DNA of 61,763 nucleotides from Thermoproteota archaeon (GCA_013154235.1 JAADCV010000086.1:1-61763), one strand, 5' to 3'; shown: positions 1-7,618, counted from the first letter of the stretch. Notes: generated by a model from the sequence alone, not told the origin. A program made the numbers and translations.

Positions 1-842
1 GTGTATGCCTCTGGAGGAAGTACTGCAAACATCTCTTCGTCAGTCCAATCGTCTCCCGCAGCTAGTATGAAGCTCCAGGATCGCATTCTTAAGAACTTGA
101 GTGCTGCTTTACCCTTTCCTATACCCGCTATTCGTATCTCGATAACCTTGTCTCCTTCCAGCACTTCTAGCTTGTGGCTGGCGACGAGGCTTAGCAGTAT
201 ATCCTTTAGCTCCTTAGCTCGCACTTCTCCTAGCTCTGCCTGAACCTTTCTGTAGTGCCACGCTATGGAGTACTCTTTCTCTTCTATGAAAGACCCGGGG
301 GTTCTGTCTACGTAAACCTCGAGGATTCTTCTTATCTCCTTCTTCCATTCTTTGCGCAGTGGCTCTATGGGTTCCCAGCTTTTTCCTCGCATCTTTATCC
401 AAGCGCCGTGCTCAGCTACGAGGTTTATGTCTATATCTCCAAACCATCTGTCGAGGGATTCACGATCTCTGCCGCTTATGATCACTACCTCGGTGTTTTC
501 AATAGCTGAAAGCCTTGCTAGGAGACTTAGGAGCTCTGGATCTGGTGAGGCTCTATCCGGGCTCTCAGCTAGAGGTACTAGAGTTCCGTCATAGTCTAGA
601 AGTAAGAGCCTCGAGCTAGACCTTGCAAAGTCGCTAACTATTCTTGTAGCTACCTCGGGCGTTATCACCCTGGCTCTGAGCTTCTGCTGTTCCCTCTTCA
701 CATCCCTCAACCTATCCATGAAGTCGTCTGCCCATCTGTAGACGTTGTATCTACGTATTCTTTCGCGCATCGCATTCATTCTTTTGAATTTTTCACTAGT
801 GCTCATCTCGAGTGCTCTCTTTATGGTATCTGCAACCTCCTC
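1..842 (-). CDS. otsB: Trehalose-6-phosphate phosphatase (OtsB-like) part, frame-shifted from otsA and cut by window edge
   Basis: The minus-strand frame is open from 842 to the window edge (about 280 codons). It contains the HAD nucleophile motif DYDGTL, the motif IISGRD, an AEHGA element and the late acidic motif GDDWTDEEMF, all typical of trehalose-6-phosphate phosphatase, which dephosphorylates the OtsA product to trehalose. The first ~50 residues before DYDGTL look like the missing C-terminal tail of OtsA (EEVADTIKRAL, then RWADDFMDRL), so this is the second half of a bifunctional synthase/phosphatase whose frame is broken near 841-846. No good independent start lies at the junction, although an ATG about 35 bases further in could restart translation. 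The C-terminus is outside the window. Confidence 0.85.
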
Positions 843-2097
843 ATATATTGTTGGGATTAACTATCAGTGCTTCGACGAGCTCAGATGAGGCTCCAGCGCC
901 CTCGCTAAGAATTAGCACACCGTCGCCGCCCTCCTTTGCTGCAACGTATTCCTTCGAAACTAAGTTCATTCCGTCGTATAGCGGTGTTATTAGGGCTACA
1001 TCCGATACGACGTAGAGAGCTAGTAGATCTTGCAGCGGGGTGAACTTGTATACATATAGTATAGGGCTCCAATCCAGTGTTGAGAAGCGACCATTAATTC
1101 TTCCGACGAGTTCATCGATGCATCTCTTAAGCTCCGCGTACTCCTTAACGCCGATTCTAGACGGAGAAACCAGTAGGACTAGAACAACTTTACCGATGTA
1201 CTCTGGATACTTGCTAAGGAAGCGCTCGTAGGCTAGTAGCCGCTGAGGAATGCCCTTAGTGTAATCTAGGCGGTCAACAGAGAGTATCACCTTGAGGCCT
1301 TGAAACGAGAGCTTATACTCCTCGATCTTCCTCCTCACTTCATTATCGCTTAACAGCGATACGAAGCTCTCGAAGTCTATTCCCATGGGAAAAGCATCGA
1401 CGAGCACAACGCGGTCCTCTATAAAGATCCTACCTAGCTTGTTCTCAAAGCCTAGCAGCCTTCTTACTGCACTTAGGAAGTGCCTTACGTATCCATAAGT
1501 ATGGAAGCCAACTAGGTCTGCTCCAAGAATACCTCTGAGTATCTCTAGCCTCCACGGCATTAACTTGAATACCTCTGACGAAGGAAACGGTATGTGTAGG
1601 AAGAAGCCTATTGGGGCATCGTTACCTAGCTTCTGTCTAAGTAGCAGCGGCAATAGCATTAAGTGATAGTCGTGAACCCAGATTATATCGCCATCTCTAT
1701 AAACCTCTAGTACAGCATTAAGGTACAGCTCATTAACTCTTTGGTAAGCGTGCCAGAACCTTTCTTCGAAGCGTGCTTTTTCGGGAAAGTAATGGAATAG
1801 TGGCCATATGGTGCTGTTGCAAAAGCCGTAGTAATAGTTCTCTATGTCTTCACTCGATAGGAATACGGGGTATAGGCTTCGCTCTGCGAGGTTCTCCTCG
1901 ATATAGCGTCTTTCGCTCCAGCTCACCTCCTCGAGGGATATTCCTGGCCATCCTATCCAGATGCAAGGGTTCTTCTCGTGGATATGTTTTAGACCTGTTG
2001 CTAGCCCACCAATGCTGGGCTGTATAGAGATAGCATTGTTACTCTTAGAAACCCTTACTGGGAGTCTATTGGATACTATTATTATCTTGTTGGGCAT
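841..2097 (-). CDS. otsA: Trehalose-6-phosphate synthase (OtsA, GT20)
   Basis: The 418-residue product makes trehalose-6-phosphate from a sugar nucleotide and glucose-6-phosphate. Visible GT20 features in order: SNRLPV near residue 9, GGLATGL near 30, HDYHLMLLP near 145, DRLDYTKGI near 257 and DGMNLVSKEY near 375. The ATG has a GGTGGTGAG ribosome-binding site about 7 bases upstream. The protein stops at VNPNNI, whereas family members continue with a terminal helix; that helix is encoded immediately afterwards in another frame, so the stop is caused by one extra base. Bifunctional synthase/phosphatase fusions are known in crenarchaea such as Thermoproteus. The truncated enzyme keeps all catalytic motifs and may still be active. 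Confidence 0.9.
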   Translation of the reverse strand: MPNKIIIVSNRLPVRVSKSNNAISIQPSIGGLATGLKHIHEKNPCIWIGWPGISLEEVSWSERRYIEENLAERSLYPVFLSSEDIENYYYGFCNSTIWPLFHYFPEKARFEERFWHAYQRVNELYLNAVLEVYRDGDIIWVHDYHLMLLPLLLRQKLGNDAPIGFFLHIPFPSSEVFKLMPWRLEILRGILGADLVGFHTYGYVRHFLSAVRRLLGFENKLGRIFIEDRVVLVDAFPMGIDFESFVSLLSDNEVRRKIEEYKLSFQGLKVILSVDRLDYTKGIPQRLLAYERFLSKYPEYIGKVVLVLLVSPSRIGVKEYAELKRCIDELVGRINGRFSTLDWSPILYVYKFTPLQDLLALYVVSDVALITPLYDGMNLVSKEYVAAKEGGDGVLILSEGAGASSELVEALIVNPNNI

Positions 2098-2240
2098 GGC
2101 CTCTCACCACCAGCTAATCAAGCGTCTATGATCTTTGCTCTAGGTGGGCGGAGTTGGGAACAATGAGATCGATAGATGTGAGACAGTGGTTGTATTCAAA
2201 AGGTAGCTGAAAGCGAGTGGGGGCTTGCTCGTGCAAAATC

Positions 2241-2963
2241 TTAGTGGGCACCCTTCTTCCTTCCTGTTCTCTTTGCAGCAATATGCCCAACTTTTCTTCC
2301 TGGAGGAGCGTTTCTAGATACTGTGGTTGGCTTGGATTCTCTCTGGTGAGATCCTCCTCCGTGTGGATGGTCTACAGCATTCATCGCGATTCCTCTGACC
2401 CTAGGCCACTTCTTGGCCTTGGCCTTCCACTTGTGGTAAGAGTTTCCAGCCTTAAGCAGCGGTTTCTCAAGCCTTCCTCCCCCTGCGACGACTCCTATGG
2501 TTGCTCTCGCATCTAGTGGTATGAACTTCTGCTTTCCGCTAGGTAGCGTTACTATGGCGTGAGTAGATGTTTTTCCAGTTACTATTGCGTAGGTGCCTCC
2601 AGCCCTAGCTATCTTACCTCCATCTCCAGGCCTTATCTCAATGTTGCAGATCTGCGTTCCTTCGGGAATGTCGCGCAGAGGCACTATGTTTCCTGGCGCA
2701 ACTCTTGCGCCAGGGCCTATCTCTATGACCTGCCCTACCTTAAGCCCCTCAACTGCAACGTTGAAGAACTCTCGTCCATCCTCTAGAACGATGCGGGCTA
2801 GGGGAACCCAGCGTCCTGGATCGTGTACGAGCTCGGCTACGACACCGCGAATGAGTTTGTCGGTGAGCGGGGGGTATCTAACTGCTGCAACACGTAGATG
2901 GCTAGGGCTTCGAAATGTTGATGTTCCTCTGCCCATTCTCTGCACGAGTATCCTCTTACCCAT
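2241..2963 (-). CDS. rpl2: 50S ribosomal protein uL2
   Basis: The 240-residue protein has normal archaeal length and carries the HPHGGG motif (residues 199-204) that reaches the peptidyl-transferase centre, plus the N-terminal GKRILVQRMGRG signature. uL2 is a core large-subunit protein needed for subunit association and peptidyl transfer. In most archaea it sits between L23 and S19 in one operon; here it is separated from L23 by an inverted S19 and an unknown gene. A TATA box on the minus strand (TATAAA at 3013-3018) gives a predicted start of transcription about 25 bases before the ATG, so the gene probably has its own promoter. Confidence 0.96.
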   Translation of the reverse strand: MGKRILVQRMGRGTSTFRSPSHLRVAAVRYPPLTDKLIRGVVAELVHDPGRWVPLARIVLEDGREFFNVAVEGLKVGQVIEIGPGARVAPGNIVPLRDIPEGTQICNIEIRPGDGGKIARAGGTYAIVTGKTSTHAIVTLPSGKQKFIPLDARATIGVVAGGGRLEKPLLKAGNSYHKWKAKAKKWPRVRGIAMNAVDHPHGGGSHQRESKPTTVSRNAPPGRKVGHIAAKRTGRKKGAH

Positions 2964-3010
2964 CTACCACCACCTTGGCTAGCCCTAGTAGATCACGGTC
3001 TCTAAACCCC

Positions 3011-3019
3011 CTATAAATG
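3011..3019 (-). promoter_or_regulatory. TATA box for the uL2 gene
   Basis: A TTTATAG-type TATA box on the minus strand lies about 50 bases before the uL2 ATG, which puts the predicted transcription start about 26 bases downstream of the box and leaves a leader of roughly 25 bases. It lies just past the stop codon of the upstream unknown gene. Confidence 0.55.
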
Positions 3020-3027
3020 GTTTTGAG

Positions 3028-3534
3028 CTAGGCTATCGTTACGAGATCCGGCGGTATGTAGAGGCCGACTTCCTTAAGAGCTCGTTTGACAGCATCCTTT
3101 AGCCTTATTGTGGTGTAGTACTTCTTGCACCTAACGCCGCTAGGTTCGTCTAGAAGTATTGCGAGCTCTAGTGCACGCTCCGTAGACTTGGGCTTCTCTC
3201 TAGGCGATCTAGGGGGCTTGCGTAGTAGTGGTGGAATAGGTATCTCGCGTTCGCGTAGAGTGCAGCAAACGATCTTATCCTGAGGAATGAAGAGAGCTCT
3301 CTTGCGCTTGATAAGCTCCTCTATGTTGCTGTAGCTCCTTCTCTTCGTATCCTTAGCTATCCTCAGCAGAAGCATCTCAGCGCTTCTAGGCAGGGGTGCT
3401 CGGTGCTTAGGCACTAGAGGTAGCGAGCCTACGGGAACAAGAGCTAGGCCCTCGTACGCTACAACTATATCGTAGTAGGTTCTAGAGTCTATGGTGTCTG
3501 CAAACGCGCTGTACAGCACCATCACTATCCTCAT
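3028..3534 (-). CDS. Conserved-looking protein of unknown function, 168 aa
   Basis: I do not recognise this family. The protein is basic (KDTKRRSY, LIKRKRAL, PPRSPREKPK), has no membrane segment or signal peptide, and has a hydrophobic N-terminal strand (MRIVMVLYS) and a C-terminal helix (AVKRALKEVGLY) that suggest a small folded alpha/beta protein. It lies between divergent S19 and codirectional uL2, so a role linked to ribosomes or RNA is a guess from context only. The start ATG lies 70 bases from the S19 start, and the AT-rich element between them can serve both directions. Confidence 0.6.
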   Translation of the reverse strand: MRIVMVLYSAFADTIDSRTYYDIVVAYEGLALVPVGSLPLVPKHRAPLPRSAEMLLLRIAKDTKRRSYSNIEELIKRKRALFIPQDKIVCCTLREREIPIPPLLRKPPRSPREKPKSTERALELAILLDEPSGVRCKKYYTTIRLKDAVKRALKEVGLYIPPDLVTIA

Positions 3535-3562
3535 GATGCTCCTAGCGATAAGAGGATCAAAA

Positions 3563-3572
3563 CTTAATAAAG
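3563..3572 (+). promoter_or_regulatory. TATA-like element between the S19 gene and the divergent unknown gene
   Basis: CTTAATAAAG lies in the 71-base divergent spacer. In the plus direction it predicts a transcript beginning about 12 bases before the S19 ATG; read on the minus strand it is also a plausible TATA box for the 168-aa gene. Confidence 0.45.
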
Positions 3573-3605
3573 CTCCTTGACCTTAGGCGACCGGGGAGCC
3601 ACGCT

Positions 3606-4052
3606 ATGTCCAAGGAGCGCAAAGTGTGTTGGGAGATGCCACTGGAGTGGAAAAAGTTCAGGTACAGAGGCAAGTCTCTCGAGGAGCTTATAGAGATGCC
3701 AATGGATGAGCTCGCTCAGCTCTTACCAGCTAGAGCTCGCAGATCTCTGCTGAGAGGATTCTCTCCACAGCAGAGGAAGCTTCTCGAGAAGATAATCGAA
3801 GCCCGGCAGAGGCTCATAGAGGAGTGCAAGGAGGTAGTCATAAAGACCCATGTGCGAGATATGGTGATACTGCCCATAATGGTGGGTCTAACGATAGCTG
3901 TATTCAATGGCAAGGAATACGTTCCGGTAAAGATAGTGCCAGAGATGATAGGACACTACCTAGGGGAGTTCGCACCCCCGACAAAGAGCGTGAAGCACGG
4001 AGAGCCAGGCCTAAAGGCGACGAGAGGAACACTATTCGTTGCACTAAAGTAA
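3606..4052 (+). CDS. rps19: 30S ribosomal protein uS19
   Basis: The 148-residue product has the archaeal S19 arrangement: an N-terminal extension ([14 protein letters not shown]), a central helical region, and the conserved C-terminal core with [29 protein letters not shown] and a basic [14 protein letters not shown] tail. uS19 sits in the small-subunit head near the decoding region and contacts S13. The gene is oriented opposite to its usual operon partners L3, L4, L23 and L2, so a local inversion has occurred. It has its own TATA-like promoter. Confidence 0.96.
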   Translation: MSKERKVCWEMPLEWKKFRYRGKSLEELIEMPMDELAQLLPARARRSLLRGFSPQQRKLLEKIIEARQRLIEECKEVVIKTHVRDMVILPIMVGLTIAVFNGKEYVPVKIVPEMIGHYLGEFAPPTKSVKHGEPGLKATRGTLFVALK

Positions 4053-4056
4053 CGAA

Positions 4057-4112
4057 GTAGCATTAGTAACCAAGTTCCAATTTCTTCTAAGAACTGCTCT
4101 AGGTTATGCTAC
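4057..4112. other. Three-part inverted repeat (hairpin) 3' of the S19 gene
   Basis: GTAGCA (4057-4062) pairs with TGCTAC (4107-4112), TAACC (4067-4071) with GGTTA (4102-4106), and AGTTC (4073-4077) with GAACT (4091-4095), separated by a 4-base bulge and small internal loops. It starts 5 bases after the S19 stop, in the spacer between convergent S19 and L23. It could be an mRNA 3' structure, a two-way terminator or a small RNA; nothing decides between these. A further copy of ATGCTAC lies near 4133. Confidence 0.5.
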
Positions 4113-4234
4113 TACTCCATTTACATCAATGCTACAGTCATGAGTTTAAGGATAGTAAGCAAGAACTCCTTAGCTTTGGTAAGTTAGAGCTAGGCTTTTA
4201 ACAAAAGACATTCTGCCTTAATACCCAGCTAAGG

Positions 4235-4513
4235 TTACCTGGTTGCGCTTTCTAGAACCGTTAGCGCTTTGTGCTCTGGGGATAGCTTTACGTAGGCCTT
4301 CTTGTATCCATCTCTATCTATAAGTGTGTTGACCTTAACTACCTTAACACCGTAGAGCTTCTCTATGGCTTCTTTGATCAGCTTCTTGTTAGCCCACCTA
4401 GCAACCTTTACGGTTAGGTAGTTGTACTTCTCAGCTAGTGTATAAGCCTTCTCGGTGGTAACGAACCTCACTATTACTCTGCTAAGGAACTCGAGCTCAT
4501 TAGGGCTACTCAT
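4235..4513 (-). CDS. rpl23: 50S ribosomal protein uL23
   Basis: The 92-residue protein has the compact archaeal L23 fold: VTTEKAYTLAEKYNYLTVKVARWANKKLIKEA-type N-terminal half followed by LYGVKVVKVNT and DRDGYKKAYVKL. uL23 lines the nascent-chain exit tunnel and is the docking site for SRP and the translocon. Its ATG overlaps the stop of uL4 by four bases, so the two are translationally coupled. It is the last gene of the minus-strand L3-L4-L23 group; the next codirectional ribosomal gene, uL2, is 1.3 kb further. Confidence 0.95.
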   Translation of the reverse strand: MSSPNELEFLSRVIVRFVTTEKAYTLAEKYNYLTVKVARWANKKLIKEAIEKLYGVKVVKVNTLIDRDGYKKAYVKLSPEHKALTVLESATR

Positions 4514-5331
4514 GCGGTTACCACCTCAAATAATGACTTTAGCTCCTCAAGAGCTCGAGTAGTGATGATCGTTAGCCTTCCTGGTGTTGCTCCTGGGGCA
4601 AGCTTCATTATGTTTAGGGAGTTCGGCGTTAGAAAGTCGACGCCCGGTAGGTTGCTTACTGCGTTTACTATTGGTGAGCGAAGAGACGATATTATGAATA
4701 GCAAGCTCTTAGGATTAGTGTACCTTCTCCCACGCATCTTCCCCTTTCCAGACCTAATCCTTATTCTGCGCTGTGCACGCTCAACGTCGTTCCACAGCCC
4801 CATCTTCTTGAGCCAGTTCTTAACGTCTTTCGCTCTAGAGAGATCCTCCAAGGCATCCACAGCTACTATGGGCAAGGCCTCTATAGTGCTTGGAACTACA
4901 TGGCCCCGCTTCTTAACGAAGTCCGGATGCGCTGTTGCAGCGAGCGCAGAGGCTATAGCGAGCTGCATTTCTCTCCGGTTTATCTCCTCGTGTAGCTTCT
5001 TTAGAGGTGAGGGCGCGAACTGCCTTCTACCCCCTACGGTGTTCGGTGAGAACACAGCTCTGCCATCGGGTAGACGTGGTAGTCTAGCTACTCCGTATCC
5101 TATACCCCAGTACTCGCCACAGCGCCTCTTACCAGCTAGGGGGTCGCGCCCCTTTGGCTGAAGTCTAGCGGTGTGCGCGCTGTGGAATGCCCTTCTAATC
5201 AAGTCTACCCTAATAGGTAGTCTGAATACTAAGGGGAGCACGATCTTATCGACGGGCTTCGCCTCTAGGTCGTACACTGGTGCTGTAACGGGCTCTGGCC
5301 GTAGGTAGGTCGCAACTATGCGCACGGTCAT
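4510..5331 (-). CDS. rpl4: 50S ribosomal protein uL4 (L4e type)
   Basis: At 273 residues this is the long archaeal/eukaryal L4e form. Recognisable parts are the N-terminal LPLVFRLPIRVDLIRRA, the exit-tunnel loop region KGRDPLAGKRRCGEYWGIGYG, and the C-terminal VDFLTPNSLNIMKLAPG with a final ALEELKSLFE helix. uL4 shapes the constriction of the peptide exit tunnel. It lies two bases after uL3 and overlaps uL23 by four bases, consistent with a single transcript. Confidence 0.96.
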   Translation of the reverse strand: MTVRIVATYLRPEPVTAPVYDLEAKPVDKIVLPLVFRLPIRVDLIRRAFHSAHTARLQPKGRDPLAGKRRCGEYWGIGYGVARLPRLPDGRAVFSPNTVGGRRQFAPSPLKKLHEEINRREMQLAIASALAATAHPDFVKKRGHVVPSTIEALPIVAVDALEDLSRAKDVKNWLKKMGLWNDVERAQRRIRIRSGKGKMRGRRYTNPKSLLFIISSLRSPIVNAVSNLPGVDFLTPNSLNIMKLAPGATPGRLTIITTRALEELKSLFEVVTA

Positions 5332-5333
5332 GG

Positions 5334-6359
5334 TTATCCACCTATCTTGCTCTCCAAGCTAACATACGTTATTACAGGCGGGCCCTGCGGCTGCCACCTA
5401 GGCGGTCTGATTGGCCAGCGGAGAACTATAGGTCTTTTAGGTGGGCCCATGATGGTTCCGGCAAGCATTACCCAAGTACTTCTAACCACTCCGTAGTGCG
5501 GGAATCCTCCAGCGGGGGTTATCTCAGCTCCGTTGTCGCCTATGCGGAGTATTCTCTTGTTATACTCAGTTCTTCTGTGGAATCCCATTTGGCCAGCTTG
5601 CGGTACTTCTGAGACAGCTCCTATTGTTGGGCTGCGGCTGCCTACTCTCCTGCTACCTTTTCTATGCTTGTGCCATCTAGGTAGCTCTTTGACGCCGAAC
5701 CTCTTTACAACTCCTTGGAATCCCTTACCCTTAGTCACTCCTATAACATCTACGAACTGGCCCTCGGTAAACACGTCTCTGATAGTTACCTTCTTGCCCA
5801 GCACCTTAATTGCGTAATCTATTCTATCCTCTATAGATCCTCCGCCCACCGCAACCTCTAGGAGATCCGGCTTCTTCTTGCTTATCCCCCCAGCCAACTT
5901 GGGCTGAGTAGCTATTATCACACTTACCCTAGCTACCTTGTTCTGCATCTCTTGCAGCTTCTTGATCTTCTCATCGATGTTCTCGGTGGGTCTATAGGTA
6001 GAAACCTTTCTCCATATCTCTATCTCTTCCGGAGGCTCTATCCATATATCCATCAGTGTTTGATAGCCGTATCCAGGTATCAGTCTGTACGCCCTTACTG
6101 CTATAGGTATTACTGGAGGAGCTTCCAGTACAGTTACTGGGACAAAGATCTCTCTTCCGCTGGTAGGTGTATTTGGCCTATCATCTATCATGAACACGTG
6201 GGTCATGCCAGCCTTGTAGGCTAGGAATCCCAGTAGCTTTGGGGAGTCTAAGTTAACCTCGGGCCAGCTCTTGACTCTAGGTACAAGTCTAGAGGCTCTC
6301 TTCCTAGGTCTAAAGCCGAGGCTACCTCTTCTTGGAGCATTAGTTTTCCTATGTGCCAT
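5334..6359 (-). CDS. rpl3: 50S ribosomal protein uL3
   Basis: The 341-residue protein is of normal archaeal length. It has the basic N-terminus (MAHRKTNAPRRGSLGFRPRKR), LLGFLAYKAGMTHVF, TKGKGFQGVVKRFG and the W-finger region KHRKGSRRVGSRSPTIG that approaches the peptidyl-transferase centre. It starts the L3-L4-L23 run and is preceded by the SPOUT methyltransferase gene that commonly neighbours L3 in archaea. A TATATAAG element 55-62 bases upstream suggests an additional promoter of its own. Confidence 0.96.
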   Translation of the reverse strand: MAHRKTNAPRRGSLGFRPRKRASRLVPRVKSWPEVNLDSPKLLGFLAYKAGMTHVFMIDDRPNTPTSGREIFVPVTVLEAPPVIPIAVRAYRLIPGYGYQTLMDIWIEPPEEIEIWRKVSTYRPTENIDEKIKKLQEMQNKVARVSVIIATQPKLAGGISKKKPDLLEVAVGGGSIEDRIDYAIKVLGKKVTIRDVFTEGQFVDVIGVTKGKGFQGVVKRFGVKELPRWHKHRKGSRRVGSRSPTIGAVSEVPQAGQMGFHRRTEYNKRILRIGDNGAEITPAGGFPHYGVVRSTWVMLAGTIMGPPKRPIVLRWPIRPPRWQPQGPPVITYVSLESKIGG

Positions 6360-6412
6360 GTTGCTATCCCCACTATGGTCTCGCTAGGCGCTATTGCGTA
6401 GATATCTCGGGA

Positions 6413-6422
6413 GGGTATATAA
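6413..6422 (-). promoter_or_regulatory. TATA box upstream of the uL3 gene
   Basis: On the minus strand CTTATATAC lies about 57 bases before the uL3 ATG, predicting a leader of roughly 30 bases. It sits in the 78-base gap after the methyltransferase gene, so L3-L4-L23 can be transcribed independently of the upstream gene. Confidence 0.5.
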
Positions 6423-6437
6423 GTTGTATGTGAAGGA

Positions 6438-7331
6438 CTATGAGCACCTCGATGACCTTAGTAAGGCTAGGTTTAGGACTGATAGAGCTACGTACAGAGC
6501 CTCTGTGGTCCGAACGCTCTTAACCCCTTGATTTACGACAGCGTCTACGGCAACATGCTTTGCCTGAATAGCTCTAGATAGCGCTGGTATATCGCTGTTG
6601 AGCTCCCTCCTAGTTATCTCTGATGGATCTAGGTAAGGCGACCCGAAAACACAGCATATGCGCTTGAGATCCTCTAGCCGCTCTACATTATTGAGTAAGT
6701 TTGTGGCTGGTTTGCCTAATTTTGTGAACTCTATCAGTAGCGATGAGGTGCAGTGCGATGTTATAGCCCTTGAGAGCGATGACGAGGTTACGATTTTAGG
6801 ACCTAGATACACCGTAACGGCATCAGGATCTACTTCGCTGCACTTGTAATAGCTTCCGCAATCACGCTCTACCCTAACAAGGATCATCTCCCCAGAGTTT
6901 CGAGAGGACTTAAGTATGCACAGCTTACTAACACCAACATATGCCTTAGCCAACTCATCATCGAGCCTTTCGATAATTAGACCCCACCTGATCTGGGGTA
7001 AGGTTAATCGTTTGGAGAGCGTGTGAAGTGGTAGCGTCAGGGGAGGTGCAAGCCCTACGTACTTCAGATCTGGATCTATAGGGACAATCATTTTTCGAAG
7101 GTATGGAGGTGTCATTAGGTATCTTGCAACCTTGAGAAAGAGCCTCTTATCCGCATCTGATGCGTGAGGATCCTTGTACAGTACGAGATGGGAGGCTCTA
7201 AATATGGAGAGAGCCCTTAGGATGTACGCGACGGTTAAGGTCTTCAAATCCTTGCGATGCTCAGTAGACAGTACCGAAATGGGTACAAGCACCTTGAGGA
7301 TGCAAGACCTTTTATTAGCTAAAAACTCCAT
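6438..7331 (-). CDS. SPOUT-superfamily RNA methyltransferase (COG2106-like, L3-linked)
   Basis: The 297-residue product starts with VLVPISVLSTEHRKDLKTLTVAYILRAL-type residues seen in the archaeal DUF171/COG2106 proteins, followed by a region with KARYLMTPPYLRK-like spacing (here VARYLMTPPYLRK) and an inserted small beta domain around residues 110-185, and ends with a knot-like region including NQGVKSVRTTEAL, where SPOUT enzymes bind S-adenosylmethionine. Members modify rRNA, and the gene is often found directly upstream of L3, as here. The exact target is not predictable from this sequence. It follows the 37-aa ORF by 17 bases and probably shares its transcript. Confidence 0.75.
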   Translation of the reverse strand: MEFLANKRSCILKVLVPISVLSTEHRKDLKTLTVAYILRALSIFRASHLVLYKDPHASDADKRLFLKVARYLMTPPYLRKMIVPIDPDLKYVGLAPPLTLPLHTLSKRLTLPQIRWGLIIERLDDELAKAYVGVSKLCILKSSRNSGEMILVRVERDCGSYYKCSEVDPDAVTVYLGPKIVTSSSLSRAITSHCTSSLLIEFTKLGKPATNLLNNVERLEDLKRICCVFGSPYLDPSEITRRELNSDIPALSRAIQAKHVAVDAVVNQGVKSVRTTEALYVALSVLNLALLRSSRCS

Positions 7332-7348
7332 AGGCCTTCCTAGCTTAG

Positions 7349-7462
7349 CTACCTCCTCTTACCCTTCTTTCCCTTCTTAGACTTCTCCTCTAGAGACTGC
7401 CGCTGTGAGGCTGGCCCTCGCTCCAGCCCCATGAACAGGCTAGTTCTCTGCCTTCCTCCCAT
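7349..7462 (-). CDS. Small basic protein, 37 aa, resembling only the N-terminus of eS25
   Basis: The ORF starts at an ATG preceded by AAGGTG and ends 17 bases before the methyltransferase ATG. It begins MGGRQRTSLFMGLERG and ends with a lysine/arginine tail (KKGKKGKRR). Sulfolobus eS25 begins with a comparable MGG, Ser and Met-Glu stretch followed by a lysine-rich linker, but the winged-helix domain that makes up the rest of eS25 is absent. It is the first gene after a clear promoter, which supports expression. It could be a free ribosome-binding tail, a leader peptide or a degenerated eS25; similarity over such biased composition is weak evidence. Confidence 0.5.
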   Translation of the reverse strand: MGGRQRTSLFMGLERGPASQRQSLEEKSKKGKKGKRR

Positions 7463-7493
7463 GTTAACACCTTGTTAACTTGGATCATCGGGG

Positions 7494-7499
7494 TTTAAA
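7494..7499. promoter_or_regulatory. Shared palindromic TATA core driving two divergent transcripts
   Basis: TTTAAA (within GGGTTTAAAGG) is its own reverse complement. About 27 bases away on the plus strand lies box C of a candidate C/D sRNA (7524), and about the same distance on the minus strand falls just upstream of the ATG at 7462 of the 37-aa ORF. Both distances match archaeal TATA-to-start spacing. Confidence 0.5.
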
Positions 7500-7517
7500 G
7501 GTGTTAAGCAAGAGTGT

Positions 7518-7584
7518 CTCTAAGGGATGAAGATATTGCCGAGTGCTGAGACTGTGATGAGAGGATCCCCTAACAGACCGTACT
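7518..7584 (+). ncRNA. Candidate box C/D sRNA (plus strand)
   Basis: Boxes in order: C GGGATGA (7524-7530), 15-base guide, D' CTGA (7546-7549), 4-base spacer, C' GTGATGA (7554-7560), 13-base guide, D CAGA (7574-7577). C' and D' are perfect; C and D each have one change, and the D change (U to A) would still pair with the U of box C in the kink-turn. The guide next to D' contains UUGCCGAGU, complementary to ACUCGGCAA, which resembles a conserved segment of archaeal 23S rRNA; the five-nucleotide rule would then place 2'-O-methylation on the C of ACUC. The terminal stem is weak. Promoter spacing from 7494 fits. Confidence 0.5.
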
Positions 7585-7618
7585 AGCAGTTGCCCACTTG
7601 CCTGCAGCTAGCTTGATT

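Noticed and set aside
836-850. Programmed +1 frameshifting between otsA and otsB
   Set aside because: The slippage would need an AUA tRNA to re-pair on UAU, and there is no recognised slippery heptamer; mutation or sequencing error is simpler.
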